From positions 1-64,000 of the forward strand of contig NZ_RKMB01000004.1 of assembly GCF_003797765.1 (NCBI RefSeq): DNA of 64,000 bases. The letters run 5' to 3'. The translations under genes and the position numbers were made by a program. Positions 15,141 through 24,038 of the stretch are shown piece by piece (the first letter of the stretch is position 1; each line of letters starts with the position of its first letter). The notes under the pieces are model-generated. The model was not told where the DNA came from and ran no database searches. It saw only the letters and a list, made by a program, of their open reading frames with translations. The DNA comes from Ramlibacter sp. WS9. GTDB taxonomy: Bacteria; Pseudomonadota; Gammaproteobacteria; Burkholderiales; Burkholderiaceae_C.

Positions 15141-16948
15141 GACAAGGCCAGGTCCGTGTCCATCAGCACCTTGCTGCCGGCACGAGCCGTGCGCATCAGC
15201 GTCGCGGTCTCGGGGAACAGCTTGGCAAAATAGAAGCGTGCGGTCTGCAGCTTGGCCTTGTAGAACGGGTCGGCCTGTCTTTTTTCCGATTCCGCGGCGG
15301 CGATCTCGCGCAGCGCGGTCTGCGCCATGCGGGCCCAGAAGTAGCCATGCACCAAGTGGCCCGCGACGCGTAGGTAGTCGACTGCCGCAGCGCCCACTTC
15401 GTCCGGGTTCTGGAAACCCTTGAAGCCCAGCTCGGTGGTGAACTTGGTCATCTGGTCGCCCAGGTACGCGATCGGGTTGATGAACTCGGCCATCTTCTCG
15501 TTGACGCCTTCCTCTTCCACGAGCTGCGCAACCAGCTTGCCGAATTTCTTCAGCGTCGCGCCGTTGTTGCCCAGGATCTTGCGGCCCAGCAGGTCCAAAG
15601 ACTGGATCGTGTTGGTGCCTTCGTAGATCATGTTGATGCGGTTGTCGCGCACCAGTTGCTCCATGCCCCATTCCTTGATGAAGCCGTGCCCGCCGAAGAC
15701 CTGCATGCAGGCGTTGGTGGCGATGTGGCCGTTGTCGGTGGAGAAGGCCTTCACGATCGGCGTCAGCAGCGACAGCATTTCGTCGCTGTCCTTGCGCACC
15801 TTCTCGTCGGGGTGGTTGTGCGACTTATCCAGCAGCACCGCGCAATAGATCGCGAGCGCGCGGCCGCCTTCTGCGTAGGCCTTCGCGGTGAGCAGCATCT
15901 TGCGCACATCGGGGTGCACGATGATCGGGTCGGCCGGCTTGTCCTTGGCCTTCGGGCCGGACAGTGAGCGCATCTGGATGCGGTCCTTGGCATACGCCAA
16001 CGCGTTCTGGTACGCCACTTCGGTGAGGCCCAGCGACTGGTTCCCCACGCCCAGGCGCGCGGCGTTCATCATCACGAACATCGCCTGCATGCCCTTGTTC
16101 GGCTGGCCGACCATGTAGCCCGTGGCGCCGTCGATGACGATCTGCGCCGTCGCGTTGCCGTGGATGCCCATTTTGTGCTCGAGGCCGCCGCAGTAGATGT
16201 TATTGCGCGCGCCGAGGGTGCCGTCCTTGTTCACCATGAACTTGGGCACGATGAACAGGCTCACGCCCTTGATGCCGGGAGGCGCGTCGGTCAGGCGCGC
16301 CAGCACGAGGTGGATGATGTTGCCGGCCATGTCGTGCTCGCCGGCGCTGATGAAGATCTTGTTGCCGGTGATCTTGTAGCTGCCGTCGGGCTGCGCTTCG
16401 GCCTTGGTGCGCATGAGGCCCAGGTCGGTGCCGCAATGAGACTCGGTCAGGCACATGGTGCCCGTCCATTCGCCGCTCGTCATCTTCGGCAGGTACGTCT
16501 GCTTCTGTTCGTCGGTGCCGTGCTCGGCCAGGGCGGCATAGGCGCCGTGCGTGAGGCCGGGATACATCGTCCAGGCCTGGTTGGCGCTGTTGAGCATTTC
16601 GTAGAAGCACTGGTTCATCACGAGCGGGAGGCCCTGGCCGCCGTAAGCCGGATCACAGCTCAATGCAGGCCAGCCACGCTCGACGTACTTGTGGTACGCC
16701 TCCTTGAAGCCCTTCGGCGTGGTGACCTCGTGGGTCTCCTTGTTCAATTTGCAACCTTCTTCGTCGCCGCTCATGTTGAGCGGGAACGTCACTTCGCTCG
16801 CGAATTTGCCGGCTTCTTCGAGCACCGCGCTCATCGTGTCGATGTCAACGTCCGCGTACTTGGGAATGGCCTTGAAGTCGTCCGTGACCTTGAGCACTTC
16901 GTGCATGACGAATTGCATGTCACGTAGGGGCGGGATGTAGCTGGGCAT
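15137..16948 (-). CDS. Acyl-CoA dehydrogenase with C-terminal extension
   Basis: A 603-residue FAD-dependent dehydrogenase of the long, AidB/DmdC-like subgroup. It has an N-terminal helical domain, a central barrel with TGTMCLTESHCGTDLG near 162-176, a helical domain with AARLGVGNQSLG, and the catalytic Glu at 443 in NMIYEGTN. The family oxidises acyl-CoAs and passes electrons to ETF. The C-terminal 150 residues form the extra domain typical of this subgroup. It is the first enzyme gene after the TetR regulator, which ends three bases upstream of it. The substrate chain is unknown; 3-methylmercaptopropionyl-CoA relatives exist in the family. Confidence 0.92.
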   Translation of the reverse strand: MPSYIPPLRDMQFVMHEVLKVTDDFKAIPKYADVDIDTMSAVLEEAGKFASEVTFPLNMSGDEEGCKLNKETHEVTTPKGFKEAYHKYVERGWPALSCDPAYGGQGLPLVMNQCFYEMLNSANQAWTMYPGLTHGAYAALAEHGTDEQKQTYLPKMTSGEWTGTMCLTESHCGTDLGLMRTKAEAQPDGSYKITGNKIFISAGEHDMAGNIIHLVLARLTDAPPGIKGVSLFIVPKFMVNKDGTLGARNNIYCGGLEHKMGIHGNATAQIVIDGATGYMVGQPNKGMQAMFVMMNAARLGVGNQSLGLTEVAYQNALAYAKDRIQMRSLSGPKAKDKPADPIIVHPDVRKMLLTAKAYAEGGRALAIYCAVLLDKSHNHPDEKVRKDSDEMLSLLTPIVKAFSTDNGHIATNACMQVFGGHGFIKEWGMEQLVRDNRINMIYEGTNTIQSLDLLGRKILGNNGATLKKFGKLVAQLVEEEGVNEKMAEFINPIAYLGDQMTKFTTELGFKGFQNPDEVGAAAVDYLRVAGHLVHGYFWARMAQTALREIAAAESEKRQADPFYKAKLQTARFYFAKLFPETATLMRTARAGSKVLMDTDLALS

Positions 16949-16951
16949 GGT

Positions 16952-17659
16952 TTATTCCTTCGAAGCTTTGGTGGATTTGGGTGACTTGACTGCAGGGCGC
17001 GCGGGCAGGGTGTCTTTGGCGCCGTACAGCTTGAGGATGTTGTCGAAGCCGGCGTTGGCGCGGGCGATCGAACCGGGATTCTTGAGGAAGCGCGCTTCGT
17101 AGTGCAGCGCGAGGATGAGGCCGTGGATTTCGAACAGCAGTTGGTCTTCGTCCACTTCGGCCAGCAGGTGGCCTTCTTCTTTCGCCGAGACGACGGCGCG
17201 GCGCATCGCGGCAAGCCAGGTTTTCACCGAACCGACCAGCGCATCGCGCACGGGGCCGGTCCGGTCGTCGAACTCGACGGCGCCCGAGATATAGATGCAG
17301 CCGGAATCGATCTCGATCGACGTGCGCTTCATCCAGTTGCCGAACAGCGCGCGCAGCCGCGGCATGCCCCGGGGTTCCTGCATCGCAGGGTAGAAGACTT
17401 CGTCTTCAAAGCGGGTGTGGTATTCGCGAACCACCGAAATCTGCAGCTCTTCGCGCGAACCGAAATGCGCGAAAACGCCGGACTTGCTCATCTGCGTGAC
17501 TTCGGCCAACGCGCCGATCGACAGGCCTTCGAGGCCGATCTGCGTCGCCAGTCCCAGCGCGGCATCGACGATCGCGGCCTTGGTCTGCAGGCCCTTTTGC
17601 AGGGCGCGCCCTTCACGCAGCGCGCGGGGCGGCTTGATGGGCAGTGGGGTGACGGACAT
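16952..17659 (-). CDS. TetR/AcrR family transcriptional regulator
   Basis: A 235-residue regulator. The N-terminal helix-turn-helix covers roughly residues 27-72 (AIVDAALGLATQIGLEGLS, then ALAEVTQMSKSGVFAHFGS). The C-terminal part is a helical ligand pocket, probably for an acyl-CoA given the genes it heads. The ATG at 17659 is chosen; a GTG nine bases upstream directly abuts the operator. A palindrome at 17669-17700 immediately before the gene is a likely binding site, so the protein probably represses its own promoter and the whole beta-oxidation operon down to 6236. Confidence 0.88.
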   Translation of the reverse strand: MSVTPLPIKPPRALREGRALQKGLQTKAAIVDAALGLATQIGLEGLSIGALAEVTQMSKSGVFAHFGSREELQISVVREYHTRFEDEVFYPAMQEPRGMPRLRALFGNWMKRTSIEIDSGCIYISGAVEFDDRTGPVRDALVGSVKTWLAAMRRAVVSAKEEGHLLAEVDEDQLLFEIHGLILALHYEARFLKNPGSIARANAGFDNILKLYGAKDTLPARPAVKSPKSTKASKE

Positions 17660-17668
17660 GGGATTCAC

Positions 17669-17700
17669 GCAAAATAAAACGAACGGTCGTTCTATTTTGC
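17669..17700. promoter_or_regulatory. TetR-type operator upstream of the acyl-CoA operon
   Basis: The core gaacg-gt-cgttc (17681-17692) is a perfect palindrome with a 2-base centre. It is bracketed by gcaaaata (17669-17676) and tattttgc (17693-17700), also reverse complements, although their centre is shifted two bases. The GAACG/CGTTC type is common for TetR regulators of fatty acid genes. It lies immediately before the regulator start and is AT-rich compared with its surroundings. Confidence 0.72.
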
Positions 17701-17790
17701 ATGATTCCCGAGGACGATGGGAGTGTCTGGCTTGTTTAGAGCCCCGAACCTAAGGCCATGCGGGGAAAACCCGCATGTCGACAAAAGGCC

Positions 17791-18639
17791 TCAAACCTTG
17801 AACGGAACCACCACCTGCCGCTGCTCACCCAACCCCTGGATACCCAGCGTGATCACGTCGCCCTTCTTCAGGTACGAAGGCGGCTTCATGCCCAGGCCCA
17901 CGCCCGGCGGTGTTCCAGTGGTGATGACGTCGCCGGGCAGCAGCGTCATGAAGTGGCTGACGTAGCTCACCAGCTTGGCGCAATCGAAGATCATCGTGCG
18001 GGTGTTGCCCGTCTGCATTCGCTTGCCGTTGAGATCCAGCCACATGTCCAGGCGCTGGATGTTCTCGATCTCGTCGGGTGTGACCAGCCACGGGCCGATG
18101 GGGCCGAACGTGTCGCAGCCCTTGCCCTTGTCCCATTGCGGGCCGCGTTCAAGCTGGTATTCGCGCTCGCTCACGTCGTTGATGGTGCAGTAGCCTGCCA
18201 CATGCGCCAGCGCGTCCTTCTTCGACACATAGCGCGCGCGCGTGCCGATGACGATGCCCAGCTCCACTTCCCAGTCGGTCTTGGTCGATCCGCGCGGCAA
18301 CATCACGGGATCGTTGGGGCCTTGGATGCAACTCGTCGCCTTCATGAACACCACCGGCTCTTTGGGAATGGGCACGCCCGATTCCGCCGCGTGGTCGGCG
18401 TAGTTCAGGCCAATCGCGATGAATTTGCCGACGCCGTTCACCGGGCAGCCGTAGCGCGGCGTACCGCGCACCAGCGGCAGCTTGGCCGGGTTGGCCTTGC
18501 GCAGCCGTGCCATGCCGACGCTGCCCAATTGCGCCGGGCCGATGTCGGGGACGATGCCCGACAGGTCGCGCAGCTTGCCGTCGAGATCGACGAGGCCAGG
18601 CTTTTCCTTGCCGGGGTTGCCATAGCGAACGAGTTTCAT
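17791..18639 (-). CDS. Fumarylacetoacetate hydrolase family protein, likely 2,4-diketo-3-deoxy sugar acid hydrolase
   Basis: A 282-residue FAH-fold hydrolase. FIAIGLNYADHAAE opens the catalytic domain. DWEVELGIVIG and TINDVSEREYQ carry the metal-binding acids, and TGTPPGVGLGMKPP is the conserved late loop. Within the family it looks closest to the 2,4-diketo-3-deoxy-L-fuconate hydrolase/ureidoglycolate-lyase-like group. Next to two SDRs and an altronate-dehydratase-family gene, a C-C cleavage releasing pyruvate is likely. A hairpin catgcggg/cccgcatg follows at 17757-17777, without a T-run. It begins 28 bases after the SDR gene stop. Confidence 0.85.
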   Translation of the reverse strand: MKLVRYGNPGKEKPGLVDLDGKLRDLSGIVPDIGPAQLGSVGMARLRKANPAKLPLVRGTPRYGCPVNGVGKFIAIGLNYADHAAESGVPIPKEPVVFMKATSCIQGPNDPVMLPRGSTKTDWEVELGIVIGTRARYVSKKDALAHVAGYCTINDVSEREYQLERGPQWDKGKGCDTFGPIGPWLVTPDEIENIQRLDMWLDLNGKRMQTGNTRTMIFDCAKLVSYVSHFMTLLPGDVITTGTPPGVGLGMKPPSYLKKGDVITLGIQGLGEQRQVVVPFKV

Positions 18640-18667
18640 TGTTCTTGCCTTTCTTGCTTGTTGATTT

Positions 18668-19414
18668 TCAGTAGGTTGAGCGGCCGCCCGACAAGTCGAA
18701 AACGCCCCCGGTGGTGAACGAACAATCTTCGGTGCACAGCCAGCACACCATCGCCGCGATCTCCTCCGGCGTGCCGAAGCGGCCCATCGGGATCTTGGAA
18801 AGCATGAACTGGATGTGCTGCTCGGTCATCTGCGCGAACATACCGGTTTTCACCGCGGCCGGGGTGACGCAGTTGACCCGCACGCCGGTGTCCGCCAATT
18901 CCTTGCCGAGCGACTTGGTCAGGGCGATGACTGCCGCCTTGCTGGCGCTGTACGCACTGGCGTTGGGGTTGCCCTCCTTGCCGGCGACCGAGGCGATGTT
19001 GACGATGCGGCCATAGCCGGCGCCCTGCATGAGCGGCACGATTTCGCGGCAGCAATAGAACAGGCCGTTGAGGTTGATCTCCATGACCTCGCGCCACGCA
19101 TCCACGGGATAGTCCCAGACCTTCGTGTTCGGTCCGGTGATGCCGGCGCTGTTGACCAGTGCGTCGATGCGCGCGTTGTGCTGCAGCGTCGTTTTCACTG
19201 CGGCCTGTACCGATTCGTGCCGCGAGACATCCAGCTCCACCGCGTTCGCCTGTGCGCCGAGCGCGGAGGCCGCGTCGCGTGCTGTGGCGATGTCGCGGTC
19301 CCAGATCGTCACGCTGCCACCTGACGCGATCAGCCGCTGCGCAATGGCATAGCCCAGGCCGGTCGCGCCACCGGTGACGACCGCGTGCCGGCCCTTGAAA
19401 TCAAGCTGATTCAT
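18668..19414 (-). CDS. SDR oxidoreductase, probable sugar/sugar-acid dehydrogenase 1
   Basis: A 248-residue classical SDR. TGGATGLG is at residues 14-21, and the catalytic set is Ser142, Tyr155 and Lys159 (AYSASKAAV). NSAG replaces NNAG. It is NAD(P)-dependent and cytosolic. Its neighbours are an FAH hydrolase and a second SDR, an arrangement seen in non-phosphorylative L-fucose and D-arabinose pathways, where one SDR oxidises the sugar and the other the 2-keto-3-deoxy acid. Which step belongs to this one is not readable. The start overlaps the stop of the second SDR by four bases. Confidence 0.86.
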   Translation of the reverse strand: MNQLDFKGRHAVVTGGATGLGYAIAQRLIASGGSVTIWDRDIATARDAASALGAQANAVELDVSRHESVQAAVKTTLQHNARIDALVNSAGITGPNTKVWDYPVDAWREVMEINLNGLFYCCREIVPLMQGAGYGRIVNIASVAGKEGNPNASAYSASKAAVIALTKSLGKELADTGVRVNCVTPAAVKTGMFAQMTEQHIQFMLSKIPMGRFGTPEEIAAMVCWLCTEDCSFTTGGVFDLSGGRSTY

Positions 19415-20145
19415 ATCGTGATGCCACCGTCGACGGCGTAAGCCTGCCCGGTGACGAAAACGGACTCGTCACTGGCCAGGAACACCACGAGCGGCGCGAT
19501 CTCATGCGCCTGCGCGAGCCGGCCCATCGGCTGGCGCGCGACGAAAGCCTTGCGCGCGGCATCGGGATCGGCATTGGCGTTGATGCGGTCGGCAAGCGAA
19601 GGCGTGTCCACCGTGCCGGGGCAGATGGCGTTGCAGCGGATGCCGTCGGCGACGAAGTCGGCCGCGACGCTCTTGGTGAGCCCGATCACCGCCGCCTTGG
19701 TCGTCCCGTAGATGAAGCGGTTGGGCAGGCCCTTGATGCTGCTGCACACGCTGGCCATGTTGATGATGCTGCCCCCACCGGCCTCCAGCATCCTGGGCAG
19801 CACCGCCTGGATCGCCCAGAACTGCGAGCGCACGTTCAGGTTGAGCGCGAAGTTCCACTCCTCGTCGGTCGCCTGCAAGGCCGTCCCGCTGTGCACGAAG
19901 CCTGCGCAGTTGAACAAGACGTTCAGCGCCGGCAGCGTAGCGACCAGCCGTTCGATGGCGCCCCGGTCCAGCACGTCGAGCATGACGGCACGCACCCCAT
20001 CGATGCCTTCGTAGCTGTCCAGCAGCTTCGGGTTGATGTCGGTTGCCCAGACCTGCGCGCCTTCGGCCGCCAGGGCCAGCGCGCTCGCCCGCCCGATGCC
20101 CTGCCCCGCGGCAGTGACGAGTGCGGTCTTTCCTTTGAGTCTCAT
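19411..20145 (-). CDS. SDR oxidoreductase, DHRS6/2-keto-3-deoxy-fuconate dehydrogenase-like
   Basis: A 244-residue classical SDR. TAAGQGIG is at residues 11-18, FNCAGFVHSG at 78-87, and the catalytic set is Ser132, Tyr146 and Lys150. The run CPGTVDTPSLADRI and ASDESVFVTGQAYAVDGG match the DHRS6 (BDH2) and L-2-keto-3-deoxyfuconate 4-dehydrogenase subgroup closely. It would oxidise a 2-keto-3-deoxy sugar acid to the 2,4-diketo compound, the substrate of the FAH hydrolase. The ATG follows GGAGAACTC. It is the first gene of the leftward operon, divergent from the GntR regulator. Confidence 0.87.
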   Translation of the reverse strand: MRLKGKTALVTAAGQGIGRASALALAAEGAQVWATDINPKLLDSYEGIDGVRAVMLDVLDRGAIERLVATLPALNVLFNCAGFVHSGTALQATDEEWNFALNLNVRSQFWAIQAVLPRMLEAGGGSIINMASVCSSIKGLPNRFIYGTTKAAVIGLTKSVAADFVADGIRCNAICPGTVDTPSLADRINANADPDAARKAFVARQPMGRLAQAHEIAPLVVFLASDESVFVTGQAYAVDGGITI

Positions 20146-20210
20146 GAGTTCTCCACCTGGTTGGGCAGGGTTTTGCCCGATGCCCGAAGGCTGCTTGCAG
20201 CGATCATAAT

Positions 20211-20221
20211 TGGTCTGACCA
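20211..20221. promoter_or_regulatory. FadR/GntR-type operator in the divergent intergenic region
   Basis: TGGTCTGACCA matches the FadR-subfamily GntR pattern TNGTNNNACNA exactly and is a near-perfect palindrome. It lies in the 118-base gap between the leftward SDR operon and the rightward regulator/TRAP operon. The adjacent AT-rich bases (aattggtctgacc, cacttggccactt) may hold both promoters. It is most likely bound by the neighbouring regulator, controlling both directions. Confidence 0.65.
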
Positions 20222-20263
20222 CTTGGCCACTTCCGGCTAAACCCTTAAATCCAAATTTCGCTC

Positions 20264-20980
20264 ATGCCGCTGCAAACCGTCGAGCCGCAACGCCTGTACC
20301 GGCAAATCGCCGAACAGCTGCGCACGCTCATGACCGCCGGCGAGTTCGTGCCCGGTAGCCGTTTGCCGGCCGAACGCGACCTGGCCAAGCAGCTCGGCGT
20401 GAGCCGCCCCTCGGTGCGAGAAGCCTTGATTGCCCTGGAGGTCGAAGGCTGGGTCGAGGTACGCACGGGCTCGGGCGTCTATGTGCTCGAGCGGGCCGGG
20501 CGCATGAACGGCAGCGATCGGAAGATTCCGCCCACCGAATGGGGCCCGCTTGAACTGATCCGTGCGCGGCGCGTGATCGAAGGCGAGATCGCCTCGCTCG
20601 CGGCGATGCAGGCCAAGCGCAAGCATATTCAGGCGATCCGCGACGCGATCGACCTGATGCTCGAAGACACCAATCGCAACGTCGCGCCACTTGCAGGTGA
20701 CCGCGCATTTCACACAGCCATCGCTCAGGCCTGCGACAACGTGGTGCTGCTCGAAACCGTGCAGACGTTCTGGGACGCGCGGCGCGGTCCGCTGTTTGAG
20801 CGGCTGGGCGACTACTTCGAAACCGTGCCGTCCTGGCGCATGGCCATCGCCGAACACGAAGCCGTGCTGGCAGCGATCCGCGCCCATGACGCCCAGGGCG
20901 CCCGTGCCGCGATGCAAGCACATATGGACAAGTCCCATTCCCGGTTTAGCGCGAGCTGGCGCCGCGCCAATTCTTCTTGA
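20264..20980 (+). CDS. FadR-subfamily GntR transcriptional regulator
   Basis: A 238-residue regulator. The winged helix spans about residues 8-76, with LYRQIAEQLRTLM and LPAERDLAKQLGVSRPSVREAL. The C-terminal FCD domain follows at about 90-225; the metal-ligand His residues in DRAFHTAIAQ and a later AIAEHEAVL fit the metal-binding FCD type that senses sugar acids or carboxylates. It stands first in the rightward operon before the TRAP genes, and a matching operator lies 43 bases upstream of its start. It probably represses both operons until a pathway intermediate binds. Confidence 0.9.
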   Translation: MPLQTVEPQRLYRQIAEQLRTLMTAGEFVPGSRLPAERDLAKQLGVSRPSVREALIALEVEGWVEVRTGSGVYVLERAGRMNGSDRKIPPTEWGPLELIRARRVIEGEIASLAAMQAKRKHIQAIRDAIDLMLEDTNRNVAPLAGDRAFHTAIAQACDNVVLLETVQTFWDARRGPLFERLGDYFETVPSWRMAIAEHEAVLAAIRAHDAQGARAAMQAHMDKSHSRFSASWRRANSS

Positions 20981-21010
20981 CCGCCCAGCAGTATTTCCAG
21001 GAGACACCAC

Positions 21011-21994
21011 ATGCAGAAGCGCTTCACCTTGAAACTCATGGCCGCCTGCGCGGCTTTCGCCGCCGTCGCCGGCCCAGGCATCGCCCAGGCACAGACCAAG
21101 CTCAAATGGGCCCACGTCTACGAGACCTCCGAGCCGTACCACAAATGGTCGGTATGGGCCGGCGAGGAATTCAAGAAGCGCACCAACGGCAAGTTCGAGG
21201 TCCAGGTGTTCCCGGCTTCCAGCCTGGGCAAGGAAAGCGACATCAACCAGGGCCTGCAGCTTGGCACCGTGGACATCATCCTGACGGGCGCGTCGTTCGC
21301 TTCCAACTCCTACCCGCGCCTGGCAGTGAGCTACTACCCGTTCACCTTCCGCGATGCCGACCACGTGATCGCCTACGGCAAGAGCGACGTGTTCAAGGAG
21401 CTGACCGAAGGCTACAAGAAGGCCACCGGCAACACCGTGACCGCCCTCACGTACTACGGCGCGCGCCACGCCACCAGCAACAAGCTGTTCAAGAACTGCG
21501 ACGAGATGAAGGGCCTGAAGATGCGCGTGCCCGATTCGCCGGCGTACACCGCGCTGCCGCGCGCTTGCGGTGCCAACCCGACGCCCATCGCCTTCGCCGA
21601 GGTGTATCTCGCGCTGCAGAACGGCACAGTCGATGCGCAAGAGAATCCGCTGCCCACCATCGAAGCCAAGAAGTTCTACGAAGTTCAGAAGAACATCATT
21701 CTCACCGGCCATATCTCCGATGCGTTGTTGACGGTGATTTCGCCCAGCACGCTGGGCAAGATGAGCCCGGCCGAGCAAAAAATCCTGGCGGACGTGACGC
21801 AGGAAGCCGCCGTCAACGCCACCAACGACATCCGCAAGCGTGAAGGCGAGTTGGTGGAAGAGTTCAAAAAGAAGGGCATCAACGTGGTCACCGTCGACCG
21901 CAATGACTTCCAGCAGCGCGTGCTCAAGGCCATCACCTTCGAATCGATGAAGCTGGACAAGAAGGACTGGGACCGCGTCGTCGGCATCAAGTAG
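21011..21994 (+). CDS. TRAP transporter substrate-binding protein (DctP family)
   Basis: A 327-residue periplasmic binding protein. Residues 1-27 are a Sec signal ending AQA before QTKLKWAHVYE. The DctP fold is marked by GLQLGTVDIILTG and LKMRVPDSPAYTALPRACGANPTPIAFAEVYLALQNGTVDAQENP; the Arg of MRVPDS usually binds the ligand carboxylate. The start follows AGGAGACACCAC. It delivers a carboxylated substrate, here probably a sugar acid, to the DctQM permease encoded next. Located 30 bases after the regulator. Confidence 0.92.
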   Translation: MQKRFTLKLMAACAAFAAVAGPGIAQAQTKLKWAHVYETSEPYHKWSVWAGEEFKKRTNGKFEVQVFPASSLGKESDINQGLQLGTVDIILTGASFASNSYPRLAVSYYPFTFRDADHVIAYGKSDVFKELTEGYKKATGNTVTALTYYGARHATSNKLFKNCDEMKGLKMRVPDSPAYTALPRACGANPTPIAFAEVYLALQNGTVDAQENPLPTIEAKKFYEVQKNIILTGHISDALLTVISPSTLGKMSPAEQKILADVTQEAAVNATNDIRKREGELVEEFKKKGINVVTVDRNDFQQRVLKAITFESMKLDKKDWDRVVGIK

Positions 21995-22005
21995 TTTTCG
22001 GCCGC

Positions 22006-22581
22006 ATGACGATCGAAACCATTGACGAAATGGCCCCCGTGATGGGGGCCGACGGTGAGTTCCACGCGCAGGACGAAGCGGTGGATCTCTCCGGCACCAA
22101 GCCGGAGGCCTGGGTGGCCCTCGGATTCTTCTGGGTGCTGGGACTCACCGTTTTCTACCAGTTCTTCACGCGTTACGTGATGAACGATTCTGCCGCCTGG
22201 ACCGAGGAGATCGCCCGCTACTTGTTGATCGCGGTGGTGTTCACCGGCGCGGCCATCGGTGTGGTGAAGAACAACCACATCCAGGTGGATTTCTTCTACA
22301 AGTTCATGCCGAAAACCATGGCTCGCGCGATGGCTACCGCCGTCGATGTGCTGCGCGTTGGCTTCTTCGCGGCGGCCACGGTGCTCACCGTGATGATGAT
22401 GGTCAAGCTGGGCAGCAACTCGCGCATGACCATGGTCGATTTGCCGATGAACTGGATCTACGGCGTGTGCATGCTGGGCTTCGCGGTCATGGCTTTCCGC
22501 TCGGTGCAGATCGCCCTGTTTCACCGCAGGCGCGGGTACACGGTGCTGGAGCGCCCCGAGTCGTCGATGGACGACAAATAA
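22006..22581 (+). CDS. TRAP transporter small permease (DctQ)
   Basis: A 191-residue integral membrane protein with four predicted transmembrane helices. An unusually long, acidic N-terminal tail of about 35 residues (MTIETIDEMAPVMG onward) precedes WVALGFFWVLGLTVFYQFFTRY. The conserved DctQ element AAWTEEIARYLLIAVVFTGAAIG is present. It pairs with DctM to form the sodium-driven TRAP permease in the inner membrane. It starts 11 bases after dctP stops and is followed by dctM after 23 bases. Confidence 0.9.
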   Translation: MTIETIDEMAPVMGADGEFHAQDEAVDLSGTKPEAWVALGFFWVLGLTVFYQFFTRYVMNDSAAWTEEIARYLLIAVVFTGAAIGVVKNNHIQVDFFYKFMPKTMARAMATAVDVLRVGFFAAATVLTVMMMVKLGSNSRMTMVDLPMNWIYGVCMLGFAVMAFRSVQIALFHRRRGYTVLERPESSMDDK

Positions 22582-22604
22582 GAAGAACGCAAGAACGAAA
22601 CTCC

Positions 22605-23999
22605 ATGCTGAAAATCATCTTCCTCGTGCTCATGAGCGGTGGCATCCCGGTCGCCATCGCCATGGCCGGCTCGGCCTTGCTCTACATCTGGTGGACGGGC
22701 ACCCTCCCGGGCTTCGTGGTGATCCACCGCATGGTCAGCGGCATCGACAGCTTTCCGCTGCTCGCCGTGCCGTTCTTCATCCTGGCCGGCAATCTGATGA
22801 ACAACGCCGGCATCACCAACCGCATCTACAACTACGCGCTCGCGCTGGTCGGCTGGCTCAAGGGCGGCCTGGGCCACGTCAACGTGGTGGGCTCGGTGGT
22901 GTTCGCCGGCATGAGCGGCACGGCAATCGCCGACGCCGCCGGCCTGGGCACCATCGAGATCAAGGCCATGACGGACCATGGCTACAGCAAGGAATTCGCC
23001 GTGGGCGTGACGGCCGCCTCGGCCACGCTGGGCCCCATCATCCCGCCCAGCCTGCCTTTCGTCATCTACGGAATGATGGCCAACGTGAGCGTGGGCGCAT
23101 TGTTCCTGGCGGGCATCCTGCCGGGCATCCTGATGGCGGGGCTGATGATGCTGACGGTCGCGTACTTCGCCCACAAGAACGGCTGGGGCGCGGACATCAA
23201 GTTCGAATGGCCCCGCGTCATCAAGGCGCTGGCTGAAACCCTCGTGGTGATCGGCTGGCCGCTGATGCTGTGGGTGCTGATCGTCAAGTTCGGTTTCCCT
23301 GCGCAGATCACAGTGTTCGCCGGCCTGCTGGTGCTGTTTGCCGCCGACAAGTTTTTCGGTTTCCAGGCTGTGCTGCCCATCATGACGCCCGTGCTGCTGA
23401 TCGGCGGCATGACCACCGGCATCTTCACGCCCACCGAGGGCGCGATCGCGGCCTGCCTGTGGGCCATGGTGCTGGGCCTGGCCTGGTACCGCACGCTCAA
23501 CTGGAAGATGTTCGTCAAGGTCTGCCTGGACACGGTGGAAACCACGGCCACGGTGCTGTTCATCGTTGCCGCCGCCAGCATCTTCGGCTGGATGCTCACT
23601 GCCACGGGCGTGACGGCCGCGATCTCGCAGTGGGTGCTGGGCTTCACGAACGAAGCGTGGGTGTTCCTGCTGCTGGCCAACCTGCTGATGCTGTTCGCGG
23701 GCTGCTTCCTGGAGCCTACCGCCGCCATCACGATCCTCGTGCCCATCCTGATGCCGATCGTGCAGCAGTTGGGCATCGATCCGGTGCACTTCGGCCTGGT
23801 CATGGTGCTCAACCTGATGATCGGGCTGCTGCACCCGCCGATGGGCATGGTGCTGTTTGTGCTGGCACGGGTGGCGAAGCTTTCCGTGGAGCGCACGACG
23901 ATTGCCATCCTGCCCTGGCTCGTGCCGCTGCTGGGTTCCCTCGTGGTCATCACATACTTCCCCAAGCTTGTGCTCTGGTTGCCCAAGATGTTCTATTGA
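22605..23999 (+). CDS. TRAP transporter large permease (DctM)
   Basis: A 464-residue inner membrane protein with about 12-13 hydrophobic helices. Family landmarks are PFFILAGNLMNNAGITNRI, GMSGTAIADAAGLGTIEIKAM, LGPIIPPSLPFVIYG and the second-half repeat GCFLEPTAAITILVPILMPI. DctM carries the sodium-coupled elevator transport path for the ligand held by DctP. The ATG at 22605 begins the first helix directly; a longer frame adds non-conserved residues overlapping dctQ. It is followed after 39 bases by the UxaA-family gene. Confidence 0.92.
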   Translation: MLKIIFLVLMSGGIPVAIAMAGSALLYIWWTGTLPGFVVIHRMVSGIDSFPLLAVPFFILAGNLMNNAGITNRIYNYALALVGWLKGGLGHVNVVGSVVFAGMSGTAIADAAGLGTIEIKAMTDHGYSKEFAVGVTAASATLGPIIPPSLPFVIYGMMANVSVGALFLAGILPGILMAGLMMLTVAYFAHKNGWGADIKFEWPRVIKALAETLVVIGWPLMLWVLIVKFGFPAQITVFAGLLVLFAADKFFGFQAVLPIMTPVLLIGGMTTGIFTPTEGAIAACLWAMVLGLAWYRTLNWKMFVKVCLDTVETTATVLFIVAAASIFGWMLTATGVTAAISQWVLGFTNEAWVFLLLANLLMLFAGCFLEPTAAITILVPILMPIVQQLGIDPVHFGLVMVLNLMIGLLHPPMGMVLFVLARVAKLSVERTTIAILPWLVPLLGSLVVITYFPKLVLWLPKMFY

Positions 24000-24038
24000 A
24001 TCCATGCGGCAGACGCAACCCTGTCCCCGTAACTGATC

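Noticed and set aside
17757..17777. Intrinsic terminator after the FAH hydrolase gene
   Set aside because: The catgcggg/cccgcatg stem is good but no T-run follows in the direction of transcription.
20146..20263. A riboswitch or small RNA in the divergent regulator gap
   Set aside because: Apart from the GntR-type operator and AT-rich promoter-like bases, no stable or known structure was seen.
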